This document shows positions 1 through 10,076 of a DNA stretch of 22,763 nucleotides, piece after piece. Position 1 is the first letter of the stretch. Every line of letters starts with the position of its first letter. The stretch spans positions 1 through 22,763 of the forward strand of contig DFDU01000119.1 of NCBI GenBank assembly GCA_002369325.1, read 5' to 3'. Source of the stretch: Lachnospiraceae bacterium UBA3820. GTDB lineage: Bacteria > Bacillota > Clostridia > Lachnospirales > Lachnospiraceae. The translations under genes and the position numbers were made by a program. The notes beneath the pieces are model-generated. The model was not told where the DNA came from. It saw only the letters and a program-made list of their open reading frames with translations, and did no database searches.

Positions 1-3000
1 TTTCTTTTTCATCTGTATTCTTATCATCAGATACATTATCTTTGGTATCATCCGTCGATGGCACATCATCAAATTTCCATGTTGATGAAAGCCACCTTGA
101 TATCAGTATTCCTTCGGTTTCATTTAACGAATCTGTTAATAGTATACTCTCTTGGGCAAATCCGTACAAGAAGATATTTTTATCGCTGATTTTTACTTTT
201 TCCTGTTTTTCTTCTGTTTTTGAAACATCTACTATTTCCGGGTTATCTTCCGCATCCTGTCCTGTAGCCGTTTTACTCTCATGTTCATCTTTTTTATCAA
301 TAGATGTTTCAGAAACCTGATCATCATCAGAAGTGTTTTCTGCATCTTTTTTATCTTTATTGTTGTAAACTGTTATGGTATCGGTATTATAGCCTTCTTC
401 TTTCCTTTCTTCGGTTACTTCATTTTCAAGTACACGTCTTGAAGCTGTGAATATCCTGTTTCCATCGCCGTCATAGCTTACCGCCATAAGGACATTTCCG
501 CCCTCCCTTACAGCCGCAAGTCTCTGTTCTACAGTATATTCATACGTTTTTATAGAATCTTCGTCTGTTTCAGAAACGAGATTTCCGTTTTTATCATACT
601 CATAGTTAGTAATACCATTAACATTGCTTTCTGTTGATATAAGCCTGTTAGTACTGTTATATTCATATTTTATGGTTTCATCTTTTCCGGCACCTGATAT
701 GGTAAGCTTTGTCCTGTTACCTGCCTTATCATAAGCATATGTATATGTTATGGTTTCGCTATCCTGCGTTTCAGTAAATTCCTTTAATTCACCGGAATCG
801 GTATATTCATATACTCTTATGGCATTTATAAGCTTTTCTGAACCGTCTTCATCTATAACCTTCTGAGATGCACTTTCTTTTGATATATATCCAAGTGCAT
901 CATATTCGTAGGCAAAGGATGAAAGAAGTTCACCGGCTTCATCTTTATTGACTATATTTATTAAATTGTATCCTTTATATGTATATTCCGTTGTACTTTT
1001 GTCCGGTCTTACTTCCCTTACTATTCTGTCAAGCTTGTCATATGTATATATTGTATCACCTGATGGTGACGATACTTTTTTCAGGTTATCATTTTTATCA
1101 TATTCATATGATACCCTGCTTCCGTCAGAATACGTTATACTTTTTAATCTTCCCGCATCGTCATAAGCATAATGTATCTCATTATCATTGCAGTCTCTTA
1201 CACTTTTTATCCTTCCAAGTTTGTCATAAGTGTATGTTGTATTACCCATTTTATCAGACATGGATATTATATTTCCGTCAGTATCATATGCATATATAAC
1301 TGACGCGCTATCTTCTGCTGATTTATAGTCTTTTTCTATCAATCTGTTTATCTTGTCATAATCATAATCTACGATTGTTCCATCAGGATAAACATAGCTT
1401 ATTAAGTTACCGGCCAAATCATACTCAAATTTTTCAATCGAGCCATCAGGCGATGTTATTTGTGTAAGATTACTTTCCGCATCATATACATATTTTGTCG
1501 AGTTGCCCCGTGCATCTGTCTGTTTTATCAGATTTCCTACACTGTCATATTCATATTTTGTTACAGTGCTATTTGCATCCTTAACTCTGGTAAGCTTATC
1601 ATTTAAATTATATGTGTAACCGGTTTTGTTTCCTTTATTATCTGTATATTCCGTTATGTTTCCGTGTGCATCATAAGCATATTTTGATACTTCTCCCATA
1701 ACATCCTTTACAGATGTTATACGATTTAACGAATCATAAGTATACTCTTCACTTTGTCCTATGGCATTTGTTAGTTTTTTTACATTATTATCTTTGTCAT
1801 ATTCGTAAAAAGTACTATATCCCATAGGATTTATCTCTTCTATGAGATTATAATTATTATCATACTTATAAGTGATTTTTCTGTTTCCGCTTTTTTCAAC
1901 TCCCGTTATATTACCGGCATTATCGTATGAAAGTATAGTTTTATTGCCGGCTGCATCAACTATGTCAGTCATTTGGTTTTCCATATCATAGCCGTATAGA
2001 GTTTTTAAACCGCCTGCTGTGGTATAGCTTGTTAAATTATCATATATATCATACTCATATGATTCTTTTTCACCAATCGGATTTGTTACTCCTATCAAAT
2101 GATGGAGCTTATCATACTTATATGTGGTTTTTCTATCAAGATTATCTTCCTTTGAAGATAAATTACCAGCTTTATCATAAGCAAGATTTACCTTATATCC
2201 ATTCGGTGTTTTTATATCAGTTATCCTGTTTATCTCATCATATCCATATGTATATTTTGAGCCGTTTGGATATGTTACGGATTTAACAAGACCTGATAAG
2301 TCAACATCATATGTAGTCGTATTTCCAAGTGCATCTGTCTTGCTTATAAGATTATTATGCTTGTCATATTTATATGAATATACTGCTCCACGTGCAGACT
2401 TTGTTTCAATTAAATTACCATACAAATCATAATCCAAACCGGCAACATATCCATCGGCATCCCTGATTTGGGTGATTCTGTTAAGAGAATCATAATTGTA
2501 TTCCGTGGTACTTTCGTTTGGAGTTGTTTCTGATATCATTCTTCCAAGCTTATCATAATCATATGTGTATATACCACCGTTACCGTCAGTTAATTTAACG
2601 AGATTTCCCACCACGTCATACTCATAAGCAGTCTTAATACCATTTCCATCTATAGCTGATGTAAGATTATCCATACTATCATATTCATATTTCTTTACTA
2701 TGCCCGACGGAGATGTCTCGGATATTATTCGATTAAGGCTATCATATTCATATTTATAATTTTTCTCGCCTATTGTATATGCAGTAATATTTCCGACAGG
2801 ATCATATTCAAATTCCTGCTTTATAAGTCCGGCTGTATCTATTTCCGTATTATTTCCAGCCAAATCATAGGCATAGTATATAACGATACCATCATAATCA
2901 GTAATTCGGGATATGTTTGAATATTTATCATATTCATATCTTATAGTTCTTCCGATAGTATCGGTTTTTTCGGATAATCTTCCATATTTGTCGTATTTAT

Positions 3001-6000
3001 ATTCTTCGTTTCTTCCGGTATTATCCGATTCGGCAATCAGTCTGTTCATATCATCATAGATATATTCTGTTTTTAGTCCGGCCGCGTCAGTTTTACTTAC
3101 CATCCTTCCTAATTCATCATAACTAAATCTCGATATATCTCCATTTGATAGTTCTGTTTTAACGAGATTATCCATATTGTCATACGACAAAACAATTTCA
3201 TTTTCCAATGCATCAATTATTTTAACTATATTTCCATATGCATCGTATTCCATGAATGCTTCATATCCATATATATCTGTTTTGGAAAGCTGCTGTCCTT
3301 TTTTATCATAACTGTAATTTGTGATATTACCGAGCGGATCCTTACATGAAATCATATTTCCTGCCGCATCATAGTAGTATTCGGTAACAGCATTATTATA
3401 ATCCGTTTTTGATATAAGATTTCCCATCTCATCATATTTGAAGCTTAAAACATCTTTGGCAGGGTTCTTTATCGAGGTTATGTTTTTCATATAATCATAA
3501 TTAAATTCTGAAACGCCGCCATTTTCATCTGTATAAGAAATACAATTATTTACACTGTCATAAGCATAGGAAATCAAACCTCCCAATGCATCAGTTTTGC
3601 TAAGGAGATTTCCATTTTTATCATATGTATATGTTGTTTTTATCTCATCATTTATTGAAGTTTCAATAAGTCTTCCGTTTTCATCATATGTATTCTTTGT
3701 TATTATACCGGTTACATCTTTATATTCAGTGATTTCGCCTAAGAAATTATATGAGTAACTGACTTTATTTCCATCACTGTATTCTACATTTACAGGTCTT
3801 CCCAATATATCATTTTCATATGAAGTAACATTACCCATGGCATCTGTTACTTTTACTAATCCACCTGTATTATCATCATAATTGTATGAATAAATAAGTT
3901 TATCATCCAGTTTAACGGTCAATATGTTATCGTATTCATCATATGTATAGGCTATAGTTCTTTCGTTTGACTCTCCCTTTGCATATATGATTTTTATAAT
4001 TCTGTCATGGCAGTCATACTCGTATTCGGTAATATATCCATTTAAATCCTTCTCAGTCTTCTTGTTTCCGTTTCCGTCATACGTATACTCAATATAATTG
4101 CCCAGAGGGTCGGTTCCTTTTTTTATTTTTCCCAGACCGTTATATGTAAAATCCGATACATATCCCTGCTTGTTTGTGATTTTTGTTACATAATCGGCCT
4201 TATCCAATGTATATGCCGTTACTGAACCATCCGGACTTATTTCACTTGTTATCTCTCCATTTGGTGAATAGGTTATTCTTGATACATTGCCATCAGGCGC
4301 AACCGCTGTAATACATTTGTTCATGGAATCATATGCATAGCTATATGTGTTGCCATTAAAATCTGTATATGCTGTTAAAACGGCATTATCATATTTGTAA
4401 TTTTCGGTATTACCTTTCCTATCTGTATGTGAAATCACCTGATGAACCGAATTATAATTGTAGCTATCCTTTGTACCATCCGGATATGTTACGGCTGTCA
4501 AATCACCGTTATTATATGTATATCCTATCTTTGTACCATCATAATCTGTAAATAATGTTATCTGATTTGCCGAATTATATGTATAGCTTTGAGTTTTGCC
4601 ATCCTTTCTTTTCTTGGTAAGCATATTGCCTCTTGAATCATATGCGTATGTATATCTGTCATCTGAAGCAAGATTATTATTACTGTCATAAGTATAATTA
4701 ACTGATGTTCCATCAGCATACTCTATCTTGGTTGTACGATATTGATTATCATATGTATAAACTGTAACATTTCCGTTGGCATCTGTGACTTTAGTCTGAA
4801 TATTTGAATAAGATAACGTAACTGTATTTCCTTCTGCATCTGTCTGCGATATCACTCTGCCTTTATCGTCATATGTATTTTTTACTATTCTTGTACCATT
4901 TCCGTCATACCATGCAGTCATTTTATGGTTACTGTCATAGTTGTACTTAATGGTATTCCCCGCTGCATCAGTATATGAAATAAGATTTCCTGCTACATCA
5001 TAGGCATAACGGAGCGTGGAAGAATTCGGAAGTGAAATAACCGCTATTCTTCCCATATCATCTAAAGTAATATCATATATTTTCCCCGACGGTGATGCTA
5101 TATAATCAATCATATAACTATCATCGTATACCAATGTAGTGATTAATCCCTTATCCTCTATACTTGTTAAAAGTCCATAAGAATTAAATTTTCTTATTAT
5201 TCCATCTCCATCAGATATTGTATATGTATATACAGTGTAGGAATCTTCTCCTGTACCTACTATTTTTGAATCTTTTACTAATGTATAGTTATATCCTTCA
5301 GGTGATAAATATCCACCCGAACCATTTGGATAAAAAATCAGTTTTTTACCATCGCCAAGCTTGTACGCTATACTGCCATCAGCTTTTTGAGATAAGTGCT
5401 CATCATAATAAAAGCTCCATCCTCTTCCAAAATATGAACTACCTGATATAGCCTTTGAATTATATGTTCTCTCTATACTAAATTCACCATTTAAATCAGC
5501 TATAGTTGTATCCTGGATATTATAATAAAAATTACCCGTATTAAGATTAATCGGTTCAAAACCGTACTCACAATGCAAACCTCTACCCATAAGTGCTGCA
5601 TCAACGGCACTCATAGCATTCTCATCTTTTTCCTCCGGGGTATATGCAATGTCGGTTTTAGGATTTCTAATAAAAATCGTATTATTTTCTACAACCAATG
5701 TATCATGCACATGGTTATCCTTCATTATTGTATCAAGTGGAACTCCGTAATACCTTGCAATATAAGGGAATGTATCCAGTTCCTTTATTTTGTAGACCAA
5801 AAATTCATCACTATATTTAATACTGCTGTTATCCGCACCTTTCTGTGCCTGTGCCGATATCTTGTAAATTGTATCAAAAGGTATCCCCGTATATAAACCT
5901 GTCTGATAGTTTGAAAGCTTGTCCTTATATTGGGTTCCATTTGGAAAAGCTTCATTAAACAAATCAGTATCAGGATACTTATAGCTTAAACTTGATATAG

Positions 6001-8338
6001 TTGTAGCAGAACTTATCCCGCCTTCAATTTCGGGAACTATACTATAGCTTACAGATGACTCAGGTGTAGCAATACCATCTGCAAACACACCGTCAAAATT
6101 AAGTTTTCCTTCAATATCCTTTTCAGTTATCGGGCGTAAATTTACGGTTATCTCATCAAGAGGATAATTTATATCAACAGGATCCGGAATAGTCCACTCT
6201 ATTGTCAGTTCTGGTTTATATACTCCGTTTTTGTTATAAAACACCTCGCATTGCATATTGTTTTCGTCTTCTGCCTTAATAACAAAACCATTATTTGTTG
6301 ATAAACCATTTACCCATGAGTTAACCACATCTCTTATATCCCAATTCAGGTATCCACCGGTTGGATTTGCAAGCTGATATCCTACAAAAGTATGTTCAAG
6401 GTCTAATTGATTATTCCATGTGAGACTTCCGCTATCCCATTCCGAATCAACAGTATATAATCCGAATTTTGTAGTACCTTTGCTATATGCTGTATAGTGA
6501 TAAATACTAAATGTTGCACTGTCAATTCTTGCCTCGGTACTGATTTGAGAAAAATCATAATCTACACCGACATATGTTCTTGTCATAAGGTGCATGGCAT
6601 CAAAAAGTATAAGATTTGAACTTGCTATTCCATCATCATATCCTGAATACGGATATTTATTATCTCCTATTATGCTGTTTGGCGACCCTTGTTCAACACC
6701 GTATAAACCTATATTATCCGAACCAACATTAATGGTTGGGTCTATACGAACAGGATATGCTCTTTCAATATCATTAAGCCAATCTGAATCAACCGTGATT
6801 GTCGCAATATAAGAATTATTCGAATCATCCAAACTTAAATTTACATTATTTGAAATATTTCCTGATGCATCTGTCATATCAGGTGCAAGAATTGTATATA
6901 ATGGTTCAACAATCTCATCATCAGTGTTATCATTCAGTTTTTCTTTTGTAACTATAATTACACCATCCTGTAAAAATACATATAATCCATCTGCTTTTAT
7001 ACGAAATCTAAATGTATTTCTTTCTACATTTCTATTAAGTACAATATCTTCTTTTATTAGATCTCCAAGTACTGTATACTGATAATCAATGCCATCAAAC
7101 ACATCGTTATATAATATTGCATTTTCTGATGTAGCCGGTTTTGAAAAATCACCGTCTAACGGTATTAATTCAATATCATATCCGTCTTTATTAATTTTAA
7201 TACCTGTTTCTTCTGTTATGTTTGTAGGTAATTTAACTGAATAATCATTAGCCTTGTTCTCATAACAATCTCCCGATTCCTCAAGATTGTTATCGACAAA
7301 GCTTAATTCTCCGTTTTCGTCCTCATAAACAAAAGATGTTCCGCCAATTTGTGTTACAAAGCTTCTCTCTGATATCTGATATGTTCTTGAATCTTCACTT
7401 GCAGCAACAAGCTCACCCTCTGGTTCTTCTATATAATAGTAATCCTGTGGCATTTTTAATACTTCATCTTTATTATATTCCGGGTTTGAAATCTCCGTTT
7501 TTTCTTCATCCCTGATAAACTCGATTGATTCTGATGACTCATCATTTTCTGTATCGTCGTTATCTAATTCCGAATACTCATTATAATCTGTTGAATCATC
7601 GTTATTTGCATACACCGTCGGACAGACACATTGTATTGTTAATGCCATAATTATTATAAGAGATAATGTTTTTTTGTGGATTTTCTTTAAATATAATTTA
7701 GAATCATATATTTTTTCAGATAATATAATGAATACACTTCCAAAAAAAGATACAACAATAATACTAATAGCATTTGAAACGTAATAATTATTAAATACCT
7801 CTGCTAAAAGACTTGTCATTAACCCAAAAGCAGAGGCAATAATAAACAAACATATATATTGAAAATATTTTTTCAAATCAAGGTGTCTTGTAAATGACAT
7901 AATTATTTTCTCTTCTTTTATGCCATTCCAAAACAATACGGTTAATATTGGTGATGCCAATAAAGCTATAATTATACTGACTATATTTATTAGGGATTTT
8001 ATATATGTTATATCTTTAAATGAATTAAGACTTTTATAAACAGCAACAGAAATCAAACCATTTATGGTACTAATAAGGATTACAAATAAAACAACTATTG
8101 AAATCAGCTTTAAAACATTGATTACGGCAGTTCTACTTGTTTCTTCCAAATAATTCTTTCTTAAAATCACGAGACTCATATATATAATAAAAAAAATACC
8201 AATACCTATAATAAAAACAGGGATATTGGTAATATTATTGAATCTCAAAAGAGTATAAAAAGTATTTTTAACGCAAAAGAACTCAATGGACAAAAAAACA
8301 GCAAATAAAATAAGTTTAATATTTTTATTATTTTTCAT
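1..8338 (-). CDS. Giant YD-repeat (RHS-like) surface protein with N-terminal multi-spanning membrane domain; partial, 3' end outside window
   Basis: One minus-strand frame runs from ATG at 8338 to the window edge (at least 2779 codons). I read about 30 of its 60-base rows codon by codon, including all of the N-terminal part and the leftmost 780 bases, and saw no stop; the rest I translated without one. AGGTG lies 5 nt before the start. Regions in order: residues 1-215, about six hydrophobic segments; about 222-243, a signal-peptide-like segment ending in VYA/NN; 244-520, acidic secreted part; about 526-714, DNRLRE-like region (VRIDPTINVG...LTWNNQ...PELTIEW); about 839-893, LysM-like (YKIKELDTFPYIARYYGVP); about 900-980, DUF6531-like region with EPINLNTGNFYY; about 1000-2635, roughly 75 YD repeats of about 21 residues (Y-x-Y-D-x-x-G-N), closing with SYDGDGNRI; then an acidic Asp/Glu/Lys/Thr-rich linker. 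YD-repeat proteins generally form a shell around a variable C-terminal domain; that part is not in the window, so toxin, adhesin or other role cannot be decided. Confidence 0.9.
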   Translation of the reverse strand, partial: MKNNKNIKLILFAVFLSIEFFCVKNTFYTLLRFNNITNIPVFIIGIGIFFIIYMSLVILRKNYLEETSRTAVINVLKLISIVVLFVILISTINGLISVAVYKSLNSFKDITYIKSLINIVSIIIALLASPILTVLFWNGIKEEKIIMSFTRHLDLKKYFQYICLFIIASAFGLMTSLLAEVFNNYYVSNAISIIVVSFFGSVFIILSEKIYDSKLYLKKIHKKTLSLIIIMALTIQCVCPTVYANNDDSTDYNEYSELDNDDTENDESSESIEFIRDEEKTEISNPEYNKDEVLKMPQDYYYIEEPEGELVAASEDSRTYQISERSFVTQIGGTSFVYEDENGELSFVDNNLEESGDCYENKANDYSVKLPTNITEETGIKINKDGYDIELIPLDGDFSKPATSENAILYNDVFDGIDYQYTVLGDLIKEDIVLNRNVERNTFRFRIKADGLYVFLQDGVIIVTKEKLNDNTDDEIVEPLYTILAPDMTDASGNISNNVNLSLDDSNNSYIATITVDSDWLNDIERAYPVRIDPTINVGSDNIGLYGVEQGSPNSIIGDNKYPYSGYDDGIASSNLILFDAMHLMTRTYVGVDYDFSQISTEARIDSATFSIYHYTAYSKGTTKFGLYTVDSEWDSGSLTWNNQLDLEHTFVGYQLANPTGGYLNWDIRDVVNSWVNGLSTNNGFVIKAEDENNMQCEVFYNKNGVYKPELTIEWTIPDPVDINYPLDEITVNLRPITEKDIEGKLNFDGVFADGIATPESSVSYSIVPEIEGGISSATTISSLSYKYPDTDLFNEAFPNGTQYKDKLSNYQTGLYTGIPFDTIYKISAQAQKGADNSSIKYSDEFLVYKIKELDTFPYIARYYGVPLDTIMKDNHVHDTLVVENNTIFIRNPKTDIAYTPEEKDENAMSAVDAALMGRGLHCEYGFEPINLNTGNFYYNIQDTTIADLNGEFSIERTYNSKAISGSSYFGRGWSFYYDEHLSQKADGSIAYKLGDGKKLIFYPNGSGGYLSPEGYNYTLVKDSKIVGTGEDSYTVYTYTISDGDGIIRKFNSYGLLTSIEDKGLITTLVYDDSYMIDYIASPSGKIYDITLDDMGRIAVISLPNSSTLRYAYDVAGNLISYTDAAGNTIKYNYDSNHKMTAWYDGNGTRIVKNTYDDKGRVISQTDAEGNTVTLSYSNIQTKVTDANGNVTVYTYDNQYRTTKIEYADGTSVNYTYDSNNNLASDDRYTYAYDSRGNMLTKKRKDGKTQSYTYNSANQITLFTDYDGTKIGYTYNNGDLTAVTYPDGTKDSYNYNSVHQVISHTDRKGNTENYKYDNAVLTAYTDFNGNTYSYAYDSMNKCITAVAPDGNVSRITYSPNGEITSEISPDGSVTAYTLDKADYVTKITNKQGYVSDFTYNGLGKIKKGTDPLGNYIEYTYDGNGNKKTEKDLNGYITEYEYDCHDRIIKIIYAKGESNERTIAYTYDEYDNILTVKLDDKLIYSYNYDDNTGGLVKVTDAMGNVTSYENDILGRPVNVEYSDGNKVSYSYNFLGEITEYKDVTGIITKNTYDENGRLIETSINDEIKTTYTYDKNGNLLSKTDALGGLISYAYDSVNNCISYTDENGGVSEFNYDYMKNITSIKNPAKDVLSFKYDEMGNLISKTDYNNAVTEYYYDAAGNMISCKDPLGNITNYSYDKKGQQLSKTDIYGYEAFMEYDAYGNIVKIIDALENEIVLSYDNMDNLVKTELSNGDISRFSYDELGRMVSKTDAAGLKTEYIYDDMNRLIAESDNTGRNEEYKYDKYGRLSEKTDTIGRTIRYEYDKYSNISRITDYDGIVIYYAYDLAGNNTEIDTAGLIKQEFEYDPVGNITAYTIGEKNYKYEYDSLNRIISETSPSGIVKKYEYDSMDNLTSAIDGNGIKTAYEYDVVGNLVKLTDGNGGIYTYDYDKLGRMISETTPNESTTEYNYDSLNRITQIRDADGYVAGLDYDLYGNLIETKSARGAVYSYKYDKHNNLISKTDALGNTTTYDVDLSGLVKSVTYPNGSKYTYGYDEINRITDIKTPNGYKVNLAYDKAGNLSSKEDNLDRKTTYKYDKLHHLIGVTNPIGEKESYEYDIYDNLTSYTTAGGLKTLYGYDMENQMTDIVDAAGNKTILSYDNAGNITGVEKSGNRKITYKYDNNYNLIEEINPMGYSTFYEYDKDNNVKKLTNAIGQSEEYTYDSLNRITSVKDVMGEVSKYAYDAHGNITEYTDNKGNKTGYTYNLNDKLTRVKDANSTVTKYEYDSVGNLIKQTDARGNSTKYVYDAESNLTQITSPDGSIEKFEYDLAGNLISYVYPDGTIVDYDYDKINRLIEKDYKSAEDSASVIYAYDTDGNIISMSDKMGNTTYTYDKLGRIKSVRDCNDNEIHYAYDDAGRLKSITYSDGSRVSYEYDKNDNLKKVSSPSGDTIYTYDKLDRIVREVRPDKSTTEYTYKGYNLINIVNKDEAGELLSSFAYEYDALGYISKESASQKVIDEDGSEKLINAIRVYEYTDSGELKEFTETQDSETITYTYAYDKAGNRTKLTISGAGKDETIKYEYNSTNRLISTESNVNGITNYEYDKNGNLVSETDEDSIKTYEYTVEQRLAAVREGGNVLMAVSYDGDGNRIFTASRRVLENEVTEERKEEGYNTDTITVYNNKDKKDAENTSDDDQVSETSIDKKDEHESKTATGQDAEDNPEIVDVSKTEEKQEKVKISDKNIFLYGFAQESILLTDSLNETEGILISRWLSSTWKFDDVPSTDDTKDNVSDDKNTDEKE

Positions 8339-8390
8339 CAGTACACCTCACACTACCAGGGCAAAAATTCCTATGATTATAGTATCTATA

Positions 8391-8419
8391 ATTATAGTTT
8401 TGATATTTTTTCTTGTCAA
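8391..8419 (-). promoter_or_regulatory. SigA-type promoter of the YD-repeat gene
   Basis: On the minus strand, TTGACA (8419-8414), a 17-bp spacer and TATAAT (8396-8391) match the vegetative consensus at every base. The start codon is at 8338, which gives a leader of about 45 nt with the AGGTG ribosome binding site. The giant gene therefore appears to be transcribed on its own, constitutively at the promoter level. No operator-like dyad was noticed beside it. Confidence 0.8.
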
Positions 8420-8473
8420 CATAATTTTATTAATTTAGTGAGATTTTAATGAATACTGATATATGCCCGCAGC

Positions 8474-8505
8474 TCAAGCAGCACAGTATGTGCTGTTTTG
8501 AGCTG
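8474..8505. repeat. Short hairpin at the left edge of the 300-bp palindrome
   Basis: GCTCAAGCAGCACA is followed by GTA and then TGTGCTGTTTTGAGC, giving a stem of about 14 bp with one bulge. It abuts the outer end of the palindrome's left arm. No T-run follows on either strand close enough to make a clear terminator. It may be an end structure of the repeat element. Confidence 0.45.
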
Positions 8506-8804
8506 TGTGAGTGGAAATACTTATATATTTCACACTTAATTAATTTATGGCAGGAAAAGCATATAAAAAAGGCTGATACACAGCATCTGCCCAATTTGTG
8601 TAAAATCAAACGTGAAAATCCGAATTAATTCGCTCAGAAACCAGAATGTCTGAGCGAAGCGAGTTTTCGGTTTCGTGCGAATTAAAAGGATTTGAACTTA
8701 TTGATTTAACAAATTGATGGCACGCTGTGTATCAGCCTTTTTTATATGTTTTCCTGCCGAAACAGTATTGGATGTGTGAAATATATAGGTATTTCCACTC
8801 ACAC
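8505..8804. repeat. 300-bp imperfect palindrome, MITE-like interspersed element
   Basis: The left arm begins GTGTGAGTGGAAATAC at 8505-8520 and the right arm ends with its exact complement at 8789-8804. The match continues inward with small interruptions: TATATATTTCACAC, GGCAGGAAAA, CATATAAAAAAGGCTGATAC, ACACAGC, CAATTTGT, then AAATCC and TTAATTCG. The centre is an 8-bp hairpin, CGCTCAGA / TCTGAGCG, around 8631-8656. Outside, both arms are flanked by CAGTATG in mirror orientation; on the left a 14-bp stretch lies between it and the arm. There is no open frame of note inside. It sits between the ABC permease stop and the promoter of the next gene. As RNA it would fold into one long rod. A non-autonomous mobile element is the favoured reading; a structured RNA or long terminator is possible. 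Confidence 0.75.
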
Positions 8805-8825
8805 CATACTGCGATAAACAGAAGT

Positions 8826-10076
8826 TTACTTGCTCTTTTTGAGACCCTTTAATGCATTTGAAAGCTTAATCGGATTTCCGTATCTTAAGGTTGAATTTCT
8901 GAATATCTTTCCTCCAAGAATTCCTACGAGAATAACCGATGCGTAAAGGATGACTGCCGAAAGAACAATCTCCCACATAGCTACACTTCCCATAGCAACT
9001 CTTGCAAACATTGCACTGTAAGAGCTGATCGGAAGGAATGAACAAACCTTGATTGCCATTCCGTCAACATTCGACAGATTTATAAGAACCACAAAATAAA
9101 CTATCATGATAACCATCTGTGCGGTACCTGCAGTCTTATTAAGGTCTTCTATCTTCGATACGAGTGCTCCAAGAGCACCATACAAAAATGCATAGAAGAT
9201 AAATCCACCTATTCCGAATATTGCAAAGGTTATAAGCACATCGCCCGGTATATCAAGAAACATAGATATTCCGCCGCCCCAGTAATCCTTATTAACCTGG
9301 TAAGAACCAAGGAGTGATAATCCTACAAGACCAACCTGGAAAATCGACGAAACAACGCTTGCAAATACCTTACCGAAAAGAATGGCCGTAGTTGAAGTAC
9401 TTGTAACAAGTATCTCTATCGAACGGTTACTCTTTTCATTGGTAACACTGCTCGCAACCTGCATACCATACATAATAATAAGCATAAATATAACGATAAC
9501 AAGTATGTAGCAATACCAGTAGTTGCTTGTACTGTCCTTACCAAGAACATTTTCATCAGCCTTAATCTGAGTTGTTTCAACCTCTATAAACTCATCAAGA
9601 TCAAGATTGTTATCCGAGCAATATTTAAGCTTATTCATCATAAGCATATATTCCGAGAATTTTTCGGAATCGTTATCAAACATAGACTTGTTATATACGT
9701 AGTAAGTATACTCTGTTAATGACTTAATCTCGAAACCTGCTTTGCAGATTTTTTCATCATCACTGTTTATATCCGACTTCATTGCTTCGACACTCTCATA
9801 GGTCTTAAATGCCGATTTCGGAAAATATTCCTGAAGAGCTTCCATATCAATAAGCTCAGCATCGCCGCATATTCCATAAACAGTTAAATCATCCGGATCT
9901 ATTTCTTCTTCCTCATCAACTTCGCTATCAGAATCCGACTTAAATGCATCTATAACACGGGGTGCAAACATAATACCTGCTGATAAAATGCAAAGTAAAA
10001 TAGTTGATATAATAAATGATTTAGCTTTAAAATAATTATCCAACTCAAATTTTAAAACTGTTAAAAACTTCTTCAT
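8826..10076 (-). CDS. ABC-2 type transporter permease, NatB-like
   Basis: A 416-residue membrane subunit. A transmembrane segment at about residues 21-40 is followed by an acidic extracytoplasmic domain (about 45-183, with a DSDSEVDEEEEIDPDD run), then five or so segments from residue 188 to the C-terminus. TNEKSNRSIEILVTS at 212-226 resembles the conserved cytoplasmic EK...EIL motif of NatB/ABC-2 permeases, as does the single-span plus large-loop layout. Its ATG overlaps the stop codon of the ATPase gene by one base (TAATG), so the two are almost certainly translationally coupled and form one exporter. The substrate cannot be told; relatives export sodium, peptides or lipids. It ends 21 bp before the 300-bp palindrome. 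Confidence 0.88.
   Translation of the reverse strand: MKKFLTVLKFELDNYFKAKSFIISTILLCILSAGIMFAPRVIDAFKSDSDSEVDEEEEIDPDDLTVYGICGDAELIDMEALQEYFPKSAFKTYESVEAMKSDINSDDEKICKAGFEIKSLTEYTYYVYNKSMFDNDSEKFSEYMLMMNKLKYCSDNNLDLDEFIEVETTQIKADENVLGKDSTSNYWYCYILVIVIFMLIIMYGMQVASSVTNEKSNRSIEILVTSTSTTAILFGKVFASVVSSIFQVGLVGLSLLGSYQVNKDYWGGGISMFLDIPGDVLITFAIFGIGGFIFYAFLYGALGALVSKIEDLNKTAGTAQMVIMIVYFVVLINLSNVDGMAIKVCSFLPISSYSAMFARVAMGSVAMWEIVLSAVILYASVILVGILGGKIFRNSTLRYGNPIKLSNALKGLKKSK

Noticed and set aside
430..5330. Regular ~63-bp spacing of TCATAT-like words considered as CRISPR or a DNA tandem array
   Set aside because: The repeats are degenerate at DNA level and the conservation follows Y-x-Y-D codons in an open frame, so the periodicity is that of the protein.
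42..5896. Several plus-strand open frames of 60-107 codons inside the YD-repeat gene
   Set aside because: All lie antisense to the continuous minus-strand frame, have repeat-driven composition (HIHM, YPLYH) and lack ribosome binding sites.
8505..8804. The palindrome as a simple rho-independent terminator for the ABC operon
   Set aside because: Only part fits (GGCTGATACACAGC arms next to A/T runs), the loop would be about 130 nt, and the pairing extends far beyond a terminator stem; kept as a repeat element.
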